From assembly GCA_023457135.1 (NCBI GenBank), contig JAEWMO010000043.1, positions 1 to 35,587 on the forward strand: 35,587 nt of DNA, in the 5' to 3' direction. This DNA is from Methanobacteriota archaeon. Its GTDB lineage: Archaea > Halobacteriota > Methanomicrobia > Methanomicrobiales > Methanoculleaceae. This document shows, piece by piece, positions 7,798-16,091 of the stretch (position 1 is the first letter of the stretch; each line of letters opens with the position of its first letter). Under the pieces are notes generated by a model, which was not told the origin of the DNA, did not search any database, and was given only the letters and a program-made list of their open reading frames with translations. The translations under genes and the position numbers were made by a program.

Positions 7798-8414
7798 TAC
7801 TCGGTCCCCCCAATCCTGACAAGATTCGTCTGCCGGAGCGCCTCGAATGTCGCCTTGGCGTAGTTGATGGTCGTCCGGGTCTGCCCCTTGTTGAGAGCCC
7901 AGACATCCTTGATGCCTGCCAGCTGCAGGACCTTCTTCGGGATATCCCCGGTCACGAGCCCGATGCCCTGGGGGGCGGGCTTCAGCGTCACACGGACACT
8001 GCCTGCCTTCCCGGTCACTTCGATCGGGATCGAGTGAGCGGTCTCGCAGCCGCACTCCCAGCTCCCGCATCCGCGGGAGACCTTGATCAGATTCACTTTT
8101 GCATCTGCTATTGCTTTCTGGATCGCGTTGCCGACCTGGGCGTCTTTTCCCTGGCCGAACCCGACGTAGCCGTTCCTGTTGCCGACCACCACGACGGTGC
8201 GGAACTTTACACGGCGACCCGAGTCCGTCATCCGCTGGACCATGTTGATGTCCAGCACCTCGTCCTCCAGGTCAGGCAGGAGGAGATCAACGATCTGGGG
8301 CTCCTTGATAGGTCTGCCGCTTGCGAGCACCTCATCGATACTGGTGATCTCGCCTGCAGCGACCATGCGCCCGAGACCGGTGAGCGGAATCCATTCTTCC
8401 TGTACGTATGCCAT
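7797..8414 (-). CDS. rps5: 30S ribosomal protein uS5
   Basis: The 205-residue protein carries the dsRBD-like S5 domain (VKFRTVVVVGNRNGYVGFGQGKDAQVGNAIQKA) and the archaeal insertion RGCGSWECGCE. The C-terminal ribosomal S5 domain has GLVTGDIPKKVLQLAGIKDVW. It shapes the mRNA entry site and decoding accuracy. It follows rpl18 by one base, and its stop overlaps the rpl30 start. Confidence 0.96.
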   Translation of the reverse strand: MAYVQEEWIPLTGLGRMVAAGEITSIDEVLASGRPIKEPQIVDLLLPDLEDEVLDINMVQRMTDSGRRVKFRTVVVVGNRNGYVGFGQGKDAQVGNAIQKAIADAKVNLIKVSRGCGSWECGCETAHSIPIEVTGKAGSVRVTLKPAPQGIGLVTGDIPKKVLQLAGIKDVWALNKGQTRTTINYAKATFEALRQTNLVRIGGTE

Positions 8415-8415
8415 G

Positions 8416-8943
8416 TCACACCAGCTCCTTCTTGATGGCCTGAGCCACAGCCTCTACATTCGCAACCAGGTTGCCCGCCCGCTCGGGCGCATACCCGGCG
8501 ATATGGGCACCCTTGAGCCGGTCCTCATCGGGGAGGATCGACTCGCCGTAGGGTATATCGAGACCGCCGTCCACTGCCCCCTTGAGGGCGGCAAAGACGC
8601 GTGCTCCAGGCTTTGCCCGGTGCAGCCCGATGTCCAGGATAGCCTCGTCGTACCCTGCGTTCAACGCCTTGACCGCAAACAGCATCCCGGTCAGGTAAGC
8701 GGCCGGGGTGCTGGAGGTCGAACCTTCGTAGCCGAAGTCGGCAAGTTCAGCCGAGTATGCAGCCACCAGGGTGCGGTCTCCCTCAAGCTCGGGGACGACC
8801 AGCTGCGCGATGATCTGCCGGTTCGTCTTCCGGACGACCATCCTCGGGGTTCCCGATGACAGGAGCGCCATCCGCTTGTAGTAGTCAGTTCTGCCCTCGT
8901 GCCTTCTCCGGAACGGCACGAAGTATCGTGGGCCGGTTGCCAT
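8416..8943 (-). CDS. rpl18: 50S ribosomal protein uL18
   Basis: The 175-residue protein begins MATGPRYFVPFRRRHEGRTDYYKRMALL, the archaeal/eukaryotic uL18 (L5-type) start, and carries PRMVVRKTNRQIIAQLV and GLDIPYGESILPDEDRLKGAHIAGYA. It binds 5S rRNA together with uL5. Its start codon shares one base with the stop codon of rpl19e (TAATG). Confidence 0.96.
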   Translation of the reverse strand: MATGPRYFVPFRRRHEGRTDYYKRMALLSSGTPRMVVRKTNRQIIAQLVVPELEGDRTLVAAYSAELADFGYEGSTSSTPAAYLTGMLFAVKALNAGYDEAILDIGLHRAKPGARVFAALKGAVDGGLDIPYGESILPDEDRLKGAHIAGYAPERAGNLVANVEAVAQAIKKELV

Positions 8944-9395
8944 TATCTCATCCTCCCTGCCGTTGTATCCATGTGAGACGTAAGGTGCGACACGCTCCGG
9001 AACTGGCCTCCGGAAGCCCTGCGGTACATTACGCGGTACAGGCTCCGGTCAATGCTGCCGTCGGCACGCATCTCGCGCAGAACGCGGCGCTGCGCCCGGA
9101 TCTTACGTATCCATGCCCGCTTGCTGGAACCGCGTGCTCCAGCGGCACCTTTCCTCCGCCCCTGACCTTTCCTGTGGCCGTAAGAGCGCTTTGCCATCCG
9201 GGCACGTGCTCTCCCGCGGCTGTTTCCCTTGACGGGGTGCGCCTTGATCGCACCCTCCGTGATGAGCTCACGCAGGTCGCTTCTCGAGATCGCCGCTTCG
9301 ATATCGGTCTGGCGCTCGGGATCAAACCAGACGCGGTTCGCACCGCACTTGAGGATGGCGGCTGCTATCCGCCTCTGGCCGGCGAGATCACTCAT
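8943..9395 (-). CDS. rpl19e: 50S ribosomal protein eL19
   Basis: The 150-residue protein shows the eL19 order: DLAGQRRIAAAILKCGANRVWFDPE, then the very basic linker around KGNSRGRARARMAKRSYGHRKGQGRRKG, then the helical tail WIRKIRAQRRVLREMRADGSID. It is found only in archaea and eukaryotes. It overlaps the end of rpl32e by eight bases. Confidence 0.96.
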   Translation of the reverse strand: MSDLAGQRRIAAAILKCGANRVWFDPERQTDIEAAISRSDLRELITEGAIKAHPVKGNSRGRARARMAKRSYGHRKGQGRRKGAAGARGSSKRAWIRKIRAQRRVLREMRADGSIDRSLYRVMYRRASGGQFRSVSHLTSHMDTTAGRMR

Positions 9396-9819
9396 TCTCG
9401 TTCACCTCTTCTTCGTTTTCGGCAGGCGTTGCAGCCGCACGAGTGAGGTCCTTTGCATTCAGCACCTTGAGCCCGAGTTCCATGGCCCGGGTCTGAATCT
9501 CTCCACGCTTCCTGTTGCCCACGGAGCCGCCGATCCTGACGGCCTGAAGCTCCGGGTTCAGCCCCGCAAGTTCTGCAGGCGTAAAGACCCGGACTTCCTC
9601 GTAGCCGCTCGGGTGCATGCCGCGAATTGCAGCAGGGCTCCCGTATCCCGGCCGGGGAAGAGCGCCCTTTGCCTTGAACTGCCGCCGCTGCTTGTTGTGC
9701 AGACCGCGCGGGCGTCTCCAGACATCCTCGAGTCTCGACTTGCGGTGCAATCCCCGCCTCTTGAAAGCAGGCTTGTTGTGCCGGGCACGGACGCGGATCA
9801 GTCTTCGTGTTTCATCCAT
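9388..9819 (-). CDS. rpl32e: 50S ribosomal protein eL32
   Basis: The protein (143 residues from ATG 9819) has the eL32 core KPAFKRRGLHRKSRLEDVWRRPRGLHNKQRR, GYGSPAAIRGMHPSGYEEVRV and an acidic C-terminal tail (EEEVNENE). A GTG at 9828 in frame would add three residues and overlap the L6 stop as GTGA. I prefer ATG 9819, which begins MDETRRLIRVR as usual for the family. It overlaps rpl19e by eight bases. Confidence 0.94.
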   Translation of the reverse strand: MDETRRLIRVRARHNKPAFKRRGLHRKSRLEDVWRRPRGLHNKQRRQFKAKGALPRPGYGSPAAIRGMHPSGYEEVRVFTPAELAGLNPELQAVRIGGSVGNRKRGEIQTRAMELGLKVLNAKDLTRAAATPAENEEEVNENE

Positions 9820-9824
9820 TATGC

Positions 9825-10349
9825 TCACGCCCTCTCGGTGATGTAGATGCCGTCCTGGAACACCCGGGGGTCACGCTTCGTGATCCTGGTCGCGTGCTCG
9901 ATGTTTGCGGCCGTGTTGCCCACCTTCTCTTTGTCGATACCGGTGAGAGTCACCTCGTCGTTGCCGACCTTGACCGTGACACCCTCAAGGATCTTTGCCA
10001 CCCGCGGCTGCTTCTCGCCGAGGAAGTTGTTGATCTCAAGGCGGTTGCCCTGCTGCTTGATCTGGATCGGGAAGTGGCTGTAGACCACCTTCATGTGGTA
10101 CTCATAGCCCTCAACGACACCCCGGATCATGCCCTTCGAGAGGGCCTCGATCGTGCCGCTCATGGCGAGGATCTGCTTCTTGTCGGATGCCGTGGCGACG
10201 ACGATCTCGCCGCCCTCGATTGTGACCGTGATCTGCGGGAAGCGCATGTCACGGGTCAGCGTGCCTTTCGGCCCTGAGATCGTGAGTACGGTGCCTTCGA
10301 GTTTTGCGTCCACACCGGGAGGGATCTCGACTCTTCGTGTAATTCCCAT
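9825..10349 (-). CDS. rpl6: 50S ribosomal protein uL6
   Basis: The 174-residue protein has the duplicated L6 fold: the N-terminal strand set (EIPPGVDAKLEGTVLTISGPKGTLTR) and the signature LEINNFLGEKQPRVAKI. The C-terminal half (VTLTGIDKEKVGNTAANIEHATRITKRDPRVFQDGIYI) contacts 23S rRNA near the factor-binding region. It follows rps8 by 14 bases. Confidence 0.96.
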   Translation of the reverse strand: MGITRRVEIPPGVDAKLEGTVLTISGPKGTLTRDMRFPQITVTIEGGEIVVATASDKKQILAMSGTIEALSKGMIRGVVEGYEYHMKVVYSHFPIQIKQQGNRLEINNFLGEKQPRVAKILEGVTVKVGNDEVTLTGIDKEKVGNTAANIEHATRITKRDPRVFQDGIYITERA

Positions 10350-10363
10350 GCTCTCTCCCTCCG

Positions 10364-10756
10364 TTAGTAGACGTATCCCAGCAGCTGCCCGCCGATACCT
10401 GCGCTTCGGGCCTCGGCATGGGAGATGACTCCCTTCGAGGTCGAAACGATCAGGATACCGAAGTTCTTTGCGGGGAGGTACTGCGACTCCCAGTATTCCA
10501 TATCAGCCATCGCCACCGCAAACCGGGGGGTGATGGCGCCACACTTATTGATCGTTCCGGAGAGCTGGACCCGGAACTGGCCGCCGCGACCGTCGTCGAT
10601 GAACTCGAAGCCGCCGATAAAGCCGTTTTCCTGCATGACGCGGAGCATCGCGCCGAGGAGCTTGCTGGCGGGTTCTACAATAACCTCGCTCTTTCCGGCG
10701 TCCCCGGCGTTCTTGATCGTGCTCATCGCATCAGCGATTGGATTCAGTCGTGCCAT
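10364..10756 (-). CDS. rps8: 30S ribosomal protein uS8
   Basis: The 130-residue protein begins MARLNPIADAMSTIKNAGDAGK and has the RNA-binding C-terminal pattern GILIVSTSKGVISHAEARSAGIGGQLLGYVY. It binds helix 21 of 16S rRNA. The open frame runs further upstream through rps14 in another frame, but ATG 10756 gives the family start. It lies 11 bases after the rps14 stop. Confidence 0.95.
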   Translation of the reverse strand: MARLNPIADAMSTIKNAGDAGKSEVIVEPASKLLGAMLRVMQENGFIGGFEFIDDGRGGQFRVQLSGTINKCGAITPRFAVAMADMEYWESQYLPAKNFGILIVSTSKGVISHAEARSAGIGGQLLGYVY

Positions 10757-10767
10757 ATTCGTAACCT

Positions 10768-10947
10768 CTAGTTCATCTTCTTGAAGCCCATCTTCCCTGC
10801 CCACTCGCGGAAGCACTGGCGGCAGAAGTAGATGCCGTATTTCCGCACAAGGCCCTGCTTCCTGCCGCAGATGCGGCATTCGTTCGCGCCGCGGCCGAAC
10901 TTCTTTGTGCTCTCGCCTGCAGAAGGTGCTCCTGACTCGTCTGCCAT
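10768..10947 (-). CDS. rps14: 30S ribosomal protein uS14, zinc-binding type
   Basis: A short 59-residue gene that is easily missed. Its translation ends ...ANECRICGRKQGLVRKYGIY and then FCRQCFREWAGKMGFKKMN. Four cysteines (24, 27, 42, 45) form the zinc ribbon CxxC-x14-CxxC of the archaeal uS14. An N-terminal acidic/small-residue extension (MADESGAPSAGEST) precedes the core. It sits three bases after the L5 stop and 11 bases before rps8, as in other archaea. Confidence 0.96.
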   Translation of the reverse strand: MADESGAPSAGESTKKFGRGANECRICGRKQGLVRKYGIYFCRQCFREWAGKMGFKKMN

Positions 10948-10950
10948 GCT

Positions 10951-11454
10951 TTACACCTCCACCTGGTAGTGCTCGCGCATGAACGCGATTGCATCCTCTT
11001 TATTCACTTTCTGGTCTGCCGGCAGTTTCCTGCGCTCGATGCTCCGGCGTGCAATCCGCACACCCTTGTACTCGAGCACTACGTTGACGTCCATGCCGTA
11101 GATACCGATCGTCGGGTCGTAGGACATACCCGGGAAGTCAGTGTGCTCCTCGATACCGAAGGAGACGTTGCCGGTCCGGTCGAACTGGGAGATCGCGAGC
11201 TGCCGCTCGATGATATTGAGCGCGGTCTCGATGAACTCCTCAGCCTTCTCCCGGCGCAGGGTGACCTTGCACCCGATGGGTGCGCCCTTCCGGATACCGA
11301 ACGCCGGCTGGGTCCGCTTTGCGATGGTGCGGATAGGCTTCTGGCCGGTGATCTGCCGCATAAGTTCCTCTGCGTTGACCAGGCGCTCACCGCTCTCGCC
11401 GACACCCATGTGAACGACGACCTTGTCGATGTAGATCTCCTGCATCGCGCTCAT
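10951..11454 (-). CDS. rpl5: 50S ribosomal protein uL5
   Basis: The 167-residue protein has the L5 signatures: EIYIDKVVVHMGVGESGERL, AEELMRQITGQKPIRTIAKRTQPAFGIRKGAPIGCKVTLR and FGIEEHTDFPGMSYDPTIGIYGMDV. It binds 5S rRNA and contacts the P-site tRNA. Its ATG overlaps the rps4e stop codon (ATGA). Confidence 0.96.
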   Translation of the reverse strand: MSAMQEIYIDKVVVHMGVGESGERLVNAEELMRQITGQKPIRTIAKRTQPAFGIRKGAPIGCKVTLRREKAEEFIETALNIIERQLAISQFDRTGNVSFGIEEHTDFPGMSYDPTIGIYGMDVNVVLEYKGVRIARRSIERRKLPADQKVNKEDAIAFMREHYQVEV

Positions 11455-12179
11455 GCCGAGACCTCCAGTTCAGGTGCAATCGCGGAGCGGCCGACCATGA
11501 AGACGTATTCGTCGATGGTCTCGAAGCGCTCGCCAGCCGCGTCGTCCATGAGGATCACACGGTTCGGGACGGAACTTGCGGTCTTGATGATCTCGACGAT
11601 CCGGGCGACTTTGCCGGAGTGTTTCCCGCCGACGATCATGGCTACGTTGCCTTCCGCGAAGGGGAAGTGATCGATGATCCGGAACCGGTCTCCGCCGTCT
11701 GCTCCGAGCGTCACCACGATGGAGTCCCTCGCCTTGTAGGTGTTGTCGGCGAGGATGTTAGCGCCGAACGCGAGGTTCAACTGCACCTTGCCGCCCCGGA
11801 TCGTGGTCTTGTTCCGGACCTTGCAGAGCCGGGTCTGTGCGGACTCCGGGGAGATCTCGACACCAACGAGGTTGCCCCGCTTGTCGAGCTGTATGCGGTA
11901 GTGCTTGCCGATCTTCGGGATCGAGACGATATCAAAGACGCCAAGACCCATCTGCGGGTTCCTGCAGGCCCGCCCGTTGACGATGACGTCGCGCTGGTGC
12001 AGGATCTTCCGGACCTCGCTCGCGTTCTCGGCGACCTTGATGTGCTCGCGGAGCCAGACACCGACCGGCATTGCGCCGGCGTTGTGAGGACCGGGGGCGG
12101 TCTTCATGACGAATTTCTGTACTTTCTTCGGGATATGCCAGGACCCTGGCGCTACCAGCCGCTTGAGGTGATTGGACAT
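11451..12179 (-). CDS. rps4e: 30S ribosomal protein eS4
   Basis: The 242-residue protein shows the eS4 start (HLKRLVAPGSWHIPKKVQKFVMKTAPGPHNAGAMPVGVWLRE). An S4-type RNA-binding domain follows (LHQRDVIVNGRACRNPQMGLGVFDIVSIPK), then a KOW-like segment near the C-terminus (GNVAMIVGGKHSGKVARIVEI). It is archaeal/eukaryotic only. It overlaps rpl24 by one base and rpl5 by four. Confidence 0.96.
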   Translation of the reverse strand: MSNHLKRLVAPGSWHIPKKVQKFVMKTAPGPHNAGAMPVGVWLREHIKVAENASEVRKILHQRDVIVNGRACRNPQMGLGVFDIVSIPKIGKHYRIQLDKRGNLVGVEISPESAQTRLCKVRNKTTIRGGKVQLNLAFGANILADNTYKARDSIVVTLGADGGDRFRIIDHFPFAEGNVAMIVGGKHSGKVARIVEIIKTASSVPNRVILMDDAAGERFETIDEYVFMVGRSAIAPELEVSA

Positions 12180-12544
12180 TATGCTCCGCCTCCGAGTCTC
12201 TCCTCACGGAGTTTGTCTTTCAGGTTGAGCTTCGTGATCAGCACGTTCGAGGGGTCGACCGGCCGGGGAACCTCGGTTCCGTCCGCCTTCGTCACCATCA
12301 CGCCGTGCACAATCAGCCGGCACATCTTCATATCTACTGCATCGACGACGCCTTCGTCACCGGTAAAGTCTCCACGGAGCACCTTCACGGTGTCGCCCTT
12401 GACCACGCGGGTCCTCCGGACATTGTACTTGCCGCGGAGTTCGGGGGAGAGCGGTGCAGAGAGGAACCGGCCCCGGGTGTGGTTCGGTGCGTTGTAGCGC
12501 GCCTTGCGCTGTTTTCTTGGCTGCTTGCTTGCTATGCGTACCAT
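12179..12544 (-). CDS. rpl24: 50S ribosomal protein uL24
   Basis: The 121-residue archaeal-length uL24 has the basic start VRIASKQPRKQRKARYNAPNH, the PLSPELRGKYNVRRTRVVKGDTVKVLRGDFTGDEGVV region that contains the KOW motif, and an archaeal C-terminal extension with VDPSNVLITKLNLKD. It is an assembly-initiating protein near the exit tunnel. It begins 14 bases after rpl14. Confidence 0.96.
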   Translation of the reverse strand: MVRIASKQPRKQRKARYNAPNHTRGRFLSAPLSPELRGKYNVRRTRVVKGDTVKVLRGDFTGDEGVVDAVDMKMCRLIVHGVMVTKADGTEVPRPVDPSNVLITKLNLKDKLREERLGGGA

Positions 12545-12558
12545 TGCTTCACCACACC

Positions 12559-12957
12559 TTACACGATGATCGTCGCCATGGAGGCGATCTTGGGGTAGCG
12601 TTCCGCGATCTCACGGGGGACAGCGCCCTTGATCTCGGTCCCCTTCGGCTCGCCATTATCATTGATGAGGACCATGGCGTTGTCTTCGAACGAGAGCCGG
12701 ATACCGTTCGGGCGGCGGATCTCCTTCTTCTGCCGGATGACCACAGCCTTCTCGAGCTTCCTCCGCATGTCGGGGGTGCCCTTCTTGACACTCACGGTCG
12801 CGATGTCGCCGATACCCATGCAGGGCTGGCGCCGCCGGACACCGTGGTATCCGTCGACCGAGAGGATCTCGACAAGCCGTGCTCCGGTGTTGTCGGAACA
12901 GACCATCCGGGAGCCGGTGGCAAGAGCCCGCGGTATGGTCGCCTTCATCGCTCTCAT
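12559..12957 (-). CDS. rpl14: 50S ribosomal protein uL14
   Basis: The 132-residue protein has the L14 signatures ALATGSRMVCSDNTGARLVEILSV, GDIATVSVKKGTPDMRRKLEKAVVIRQKKEIRRPNG and FEDNAMVLINDNGEPKGTEIKGAVPREIAE. It lies at the subunit interface and binds IF6. ATG 12957 overlaps the rps17 stop (ATGA); a second in-frame ATG at 12948 would give MKATIPRAL and is possible. Confidence 0.95.
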   Translation of the reverse strand: MRAMKATIPRALATGSRMVCSDNTGARLVEILSVDGYHGVRRRQPCMGIGDIATVSVKKGTPDMRRKLEKAVVIRQKKEIRRPNGIRLSFEDNAMVLINDNGEPKGTEIKGAVPREIAERYPKIASMATIIV

Positions 12958-13280
12958 TCCTTCATCACCTCAACCACCACAAAGCTCTTTGTCTTCGAGA
13001 GCGGGCGGCACTCTGCGATCTTGACCACATCACCCACGGCCGCATTGAGGCAGGGGGTGCTGTGGGCATGGTACCGGGATCTCCGCTTCTCGTATCGCTT
13101 GTACTTCTTGACGTAGTGGAGGTATTCGCGCTCCACGACGACGGAACCGTTCATACGGTCGCTCACGACTTTGCCGGTAATCACCTGGCCGTGTACCGGC
13201 AAAGTGCCGTGAAACGGACAATTTGCGTCCGTGCATTCCGTCTCCGGAATGGGGACGTCTAACCCAATGTTACGTGCCAT
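12954..13280 (-). CDS. rps17: 30S ribosomal protein uS17
   Basis: From ATG 13280 the protein has 108 residues, beginning MARNIGLDVPIPETECTDANCPFHG and carrying the OB-fold pattern GKVVSDRMNGSVVVEREYLHYVKKYKRYEKRRSRYHAHSTPCL. The longer frame to 13292 adds four residues, but GAGG at 13290-13287 with a 6-base gap points to 13280. Two cysteines near residues 16 and 20 are frequent in archaeal uS17. It follows the Rnp1 gene by 12 bases. Confidence 0.95.
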   Translation of the reverse strand: MARNIGLDVPIPETECTDANCPFHGTLPVHGQVITGKVVSDRMNGSVVVEREYLHYVKKYKRYEKRRSRYHAHSTPCLNAAVGDVVKIAECRPLSKTKSFVVVEVMKE

Positions 13281-13292
13281 ATTCATCCTCAC

Positions 13293-13565
13293 TTATTTGA
13301 TGCGCATGTTGATCCGCCGTTCCGGCTGCGTCTCCAGACTCGAACCATCGACATCGACGGTCGTGCCGTCCGGAAGCCGGAGGCGGAACACGCTGAACCG
13401 TTTTGGTATCCGCTTCTCTCCCGACCCGGTCTGGATGACCAGGGTGTTTCTGGTCTCATCGATGATGCGACCCGACACCCCGGCATGACCCGGGTTGCTC
13501 GCGCGGGCGACCAGAACGTCCAGGCCGATCAACTCGTGCCTCAGGACGTTCTGGGGAGAGATCAT
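13293..13565 (-). CDS. rnp1: Ribonuclease P protein component 1 (Rpp29/Pop4)
   Basis: The 90-residue protein matches archaeal Rnp1: NVLRHELIGLDVLVARASNPGHAGVSGRIIDETRNTLVIQT, then a small Sm-like beta barrel ending FRLRLPDGTTVDVDGSSLETQPERRINMR. It partners Rpp21 on the RNase P RNA specificity domain to process tRNA 5' ends. Location between rpl29 and rps17 is the conserved archaeal position. It overlaps rpl29 by four bases. Confidence 0.95.
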   Translation of the reverse strand: MISPQNVLRHELIGLDVLVARASNPGHAGVSGRIIDETRNTLVIQTGSGEKRIPKRFSVFRLRLPDGTTVDVDGSSLETQPERRINMRIK

Positions 13566-13765
13566 GCGTTCCTCCGCTCGTTCTGCTCGGTCCGGATGCG
13601 CGCGATCGTTCTCCTGACCTCGCGGATCCGCCCGGGGTTCTCAGTGGCACCGCCGGCGCTGACCTTCCCCCGCTCCTGGATGAGTTCGAGGGAAAGCTTC
13701 TGCTCCTGCTCGACAAGTTCGGTGTCGGAGAGTTGCTTCACTTCCTTTGCACGAAAGATTGCCAT
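13562..13765 (-). CDS. rpl29: 50S ribosomal protein uL29
   Basis: The 67-residue two-helix protein has FRAKEVKQLSDTELVEQEQKLSLELIQERGKVSAGG and the C-terminal PGRIREVRRTIARIRTEQNER signature. It sits at the peptide exit tunnel where SRP docks. It follows rps3 directly with no gap, and its stop overlaps the Rnp1 start. Confidence 0.96.
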   Translation of the reverse strand: MAIFRAKEVKQLSDTELVEQEQKLSLELIQERGKVSAGGATENPGRIREVRRTIARIRTEQNERRNA

Positions 13766-14470
13766 TTATCTCTCCTCCACGTATTCCTCGCCGGGGATCT
13801 CTTCGAGATCTATCTCGAGCTCTTCCTCGCCGACCTCTTCGGGCTCCGGGATCTCGGCCGGTGCCTTCTTCGGCTCGGGTGCGAGGGTCTCGAAGGTGTC
13901 GGGCAGTTTCGCGTCCGGCGGAACGATCTTGACCTGGACACCGATGGTGCCGAGTTTCTTGATCGCAATCGCGTAACCCTTCTCGACGATCGTCTCGCTG
14001 GGCTCGCCGGAGTGCTTGACATACCCTTCGGTGAACTTCTGGGTCCGTGCCCGGGCGCCGGTCAGCTTCCCGGCGACGATGACTTCACAACCGAGTGCAC
14101 CGGAGTCCATGACCCGGCGGATCGTGCTCTGCCCGGCCTTCCTGAAGTACCAGCCGCGCTCGAGAGCGTTTGCCAGCCGCTCGGCCATGATCTGGGCGTT
14201 GAAGTTGGGGTTCTGGACCTGCTGGACTTCGACCTGCGGGGACTCGATATCGTAGGTCGTAGCGAGGTCCTGCGTGAGCTGCCGGACCTGCTTGCCGCCC
14301 TTTCCGATAACGATACCGGGCTTCTCGGCAAAGATAGTCACCTGGGTGCCGAGCGGCGTCCGGGTGATGTCCATGCCGCCGTAGCCCGCCCGCTTGAGTT
14401 CCTTCGTGAGGAACTTCTCGACGCAGACCTTGCGCACACCGTCAGTGATGAATTTCTTCTCTATTGCCAT
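13766..14470 (-). CDS. rps3: 30S ribosomal protein uS3
   Basis: The 234-residue protein has a type II KH domain with GIVIGKGGKQVRQLTQDL (GKGG loop) and the S3 C-terminal domain (GALGCEVIVAGKLTGARARTQKFTEGYVKHSG). It ends in a strongly acidic tail of about 30 residues (PEEVGEEELEIDLEEIPGEEY). Such tails are variable in archaea. It shares one base with the L22 stop (TAATG). Confidence 0.96.
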   Translation of the reverse strand: MAIEKKFITDGVRKVCVEKFLTKELKRAGYGGMDITRTPLGTQVTIFAEKPGIVIGKGGKQVRQLTQDLATTYDIESPQVEVQQVQNPNFNAQIMAERLANALERGWYFRKAGQSTIRRVMDSGALGCEVIVAGKLTGARARTQKFTEGYVKHSGEPSETIVEKGYAIAIKKLGTIGVQVKIVPPDAKLPDTFETLAPEPKKAPAEIPEPEEVGEEELEIDLEEIPGEEYVEER

Positions 14471-14937
14471 TACGCCACCTCGCTCACAACGATCTCGATG
14501 TTGACGGTCTCCCTGCGTTTCGGCGTGGCGCGACCCATTGCACGCGGGAAGAATGCCTTGAGGCCACGGCCCGCGTTCGCGGCAACATGATCGATCCGGA
14601 GTTTGTCGACATCAAGGCCGGTGTACTCGGCGTTCTTCTCGACCGAGTCAAGGAGCCTGATGTAGGCTTCTGCGGCCTTGACCGGGTACCGCCCTGCGGC
14701 CCACTTCTGAAGGCCGCGCTTGTGGGCGACGTTCCGGTTGAACCGCTTGAAGGGGATGGCCTTCTTGAGCGCCACCACTTCAGTGAGGTATGCCTTTGCC
14801 TCGACGGTGGTCATGTTCCGGATGAACCTGGCAATCTCGATCGAGTGCTTGGGAGAGACGGGAAGCTCGTTCGCCTTTGCGCGAGCGACGTTCTCGCCCT
14901 CAATCTTTGCTGAATACTCTGTTCGTGCCATAGCCAT
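14470..14937 (-). CDS. rpl22: 50S ribosomal protein uL22
   Basis: The protein (155 residues from ATG 14937) has the archaeal uL22 pattern: ANELPVSPKHSIEIARFIRNMTTVEAKAYLTEVVALKKAIPFKRFNRNVAHK, then LDSVEKNAEYTGLDVDKLRIDHVAANAGRG. Its loop lines the exit tunnel. ATG 14937 overlaps the rps19 stop (TGATG); GTG 14940 and ATG 14931 are in frame and cannot be excluded. Confidence 0.94.
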   Translation of the reverse strand: MAMARTEYSAKIEGENVARAKANELPVSPKHSIEIARFIRNMTTVEAKAYLTEVVALKKAIPFKRFNRNVAHKRGLQKWAAGRYPVKAAEAYIRLLDSVEKNAEYTGLDVDKLRIDHVAANAGRGLKAFFPRAMGRATPKRRETVNIEIVVSEVA

Positions 14938-15350
14938 CACTTCAGCGGTACGTACTTACTCGACCGGGTTGCACCGATACCGGCGCTGCCGTGAGAAACC
15001 TTCCTGCGGGTCAGTGCAAACTCACCCAGGTAGTGGAAGACTGCCTCGGGCTGGATCTCCACTTTCTGGAACTCTTTTCCAGTGTGGATCTCGATCGTCT
15101 TTCCTACCATCTCGGGCATGATGATCATGTCACGGAGATGGGTGCGGATGTTGTCGTCTCCTGACCGGACGTCAGCGAGGAGTTTCTCGTGCTCCCGGGA
15201 GAGGCCGCGGTCAAACTTCCTGCGTGCCCGGGCCGGCATCAGCGGCAGCAGCTCGGAGAGAGCCATCTGCTGCAGATCCTCAACGGAGTAGCCGTGATAG
15301 GTGAACTCCTCACGCCGCCGCGGCATTCGCTTCTGTGTCTTCTTTGCCAT
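14937..15350 (-). CDS. rps19: 30S ribosomal protein uS19
   Basis: The 137-residue protein has the archaeal/eukaryotic N-terminal part (RRREEFTYHGYSVEDLQQMALSELLPLMPARARRKFDRGL). The S19 core follows: DMIIMPEMVGKTIEIHTGKEFQKVEIQPEAVFHYLGEFALTRRKVSHGSAGIGATRSSKYVPLK. It sits on the 30S head near the A site. It begins 10 bases after rpl2. Confidence 0.96.
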   Translation of the reverse strand: MAKKTQKRMPRRREEFTYHGYSVEDLQQMALSELLPLMPARARRKFDRGLSREHEKLLADVRSGDDNIRTHLRDMIIMPEMVGKTIEIHTGKEFQKVEIQPEAVFHYLGEFALTRRKVSHGSAGIGATRSSKYVPLK

Positions 15351-15360
15351 GCTTCACCCC

Positions 15361-16080
15361 TCACTTCTTCCACTTGCCGGTTCTCCGTGCGGCAATATGT
15401 CCAACCTTCCGTCCAGGGGACGTGCCGTGGGATACGGTCTTCGGGCGCCCGCAGTGCTGGTGCCCACCGCCGCCGAACGGGTGGTCGATGACGTTCATGC
15501 AGACACCCTTGACGCGGGGCCACCGCTCGGCGGAGGACCTGACGTGGAAAGCCTTCTTTCCTGCCTTGACGAACGGTTTCTCGCCCCGTCCGCCGCCGGC
15601 AACGATACCGACGGTTGCCATACAGACACCGTTGAACCACTTGTTCTTGCCGCTCGGCATCCTGATGCCGACTCTGCCGTCCTCGGCCTTGCCGATGACG
15701 AGGGCCTGGACACCGCTCGAGCGGACGAACTTGCCGCCGTCGTTGGGCCTGGCTTCGACGTTGCAGACGTATGCACCGACCGGGATCTCGCGGAGCGGCA
15801 GGGTGTTGCCGTTCTTCACGGCAGCGCCGGGTCCCCAGGAGACCTGATCGCCGACACCGAGACCTTCGGTGGCAAGCATGTAGACTTTCTCGCCGCTCTC
15901 GAGCTTGACGAGAGCGATCGGCGCGTGGCGGGCCGGGTCGTGCTCGATATCCACGACTTTTCCGGAGACCAGGGTGGTGTTTGTTCCCAGGTGCTTCAGC
16001 TCGGCCTTATACCGGTGCGACGGTGCACGGTAGGACGGGCCGCCCTTACCGCGGCTCTGTGCTATAATTCGGTGTGCCAT
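15361..16080 (-). CDS. rpl2: 50S ribosomal protein uL2
   Basis: The protein (239 residues from ATG 16080) starts MAHRIIAQSRGKGGPSYRAPSHRYKAEL and ends with the peptidyl-transferase-proximal signature IDHPFGGGGHQHCGRPKTVSHGTSPGRKVGHIAARRTGK, including the conserved histidine of GGGGHQH. GTG 16086 in frame would add two residues, but GGTGA upstream at normal spacing favours 16080. It follows rpl23 by 11 bases. Confidence 0.96.
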   Translation of the reverse strand: MAHRIIAQSRGKGGPSYRAPSHRYKAELKHLGTNTTLVSGKVVDIEHDPARHAPIALVKLESGEKVYMLATEGLGVGDQVSWGPGAAVKNGNTLPLREIPVGAYVCNVEARPNDGGKFVRSSGVQALVIGKAEDGRVGIRMPSGKNKWFNGVCMATVGIVAGGGRGEKPFVKAGKKAFHVRSSAERWPRVKGVCMNVIDHPFGGGGHQHCGRPKTVSHGTSPGRKVGHIAARRTGKWKK

Positions 16081-16091
16081 CGTCACTCACC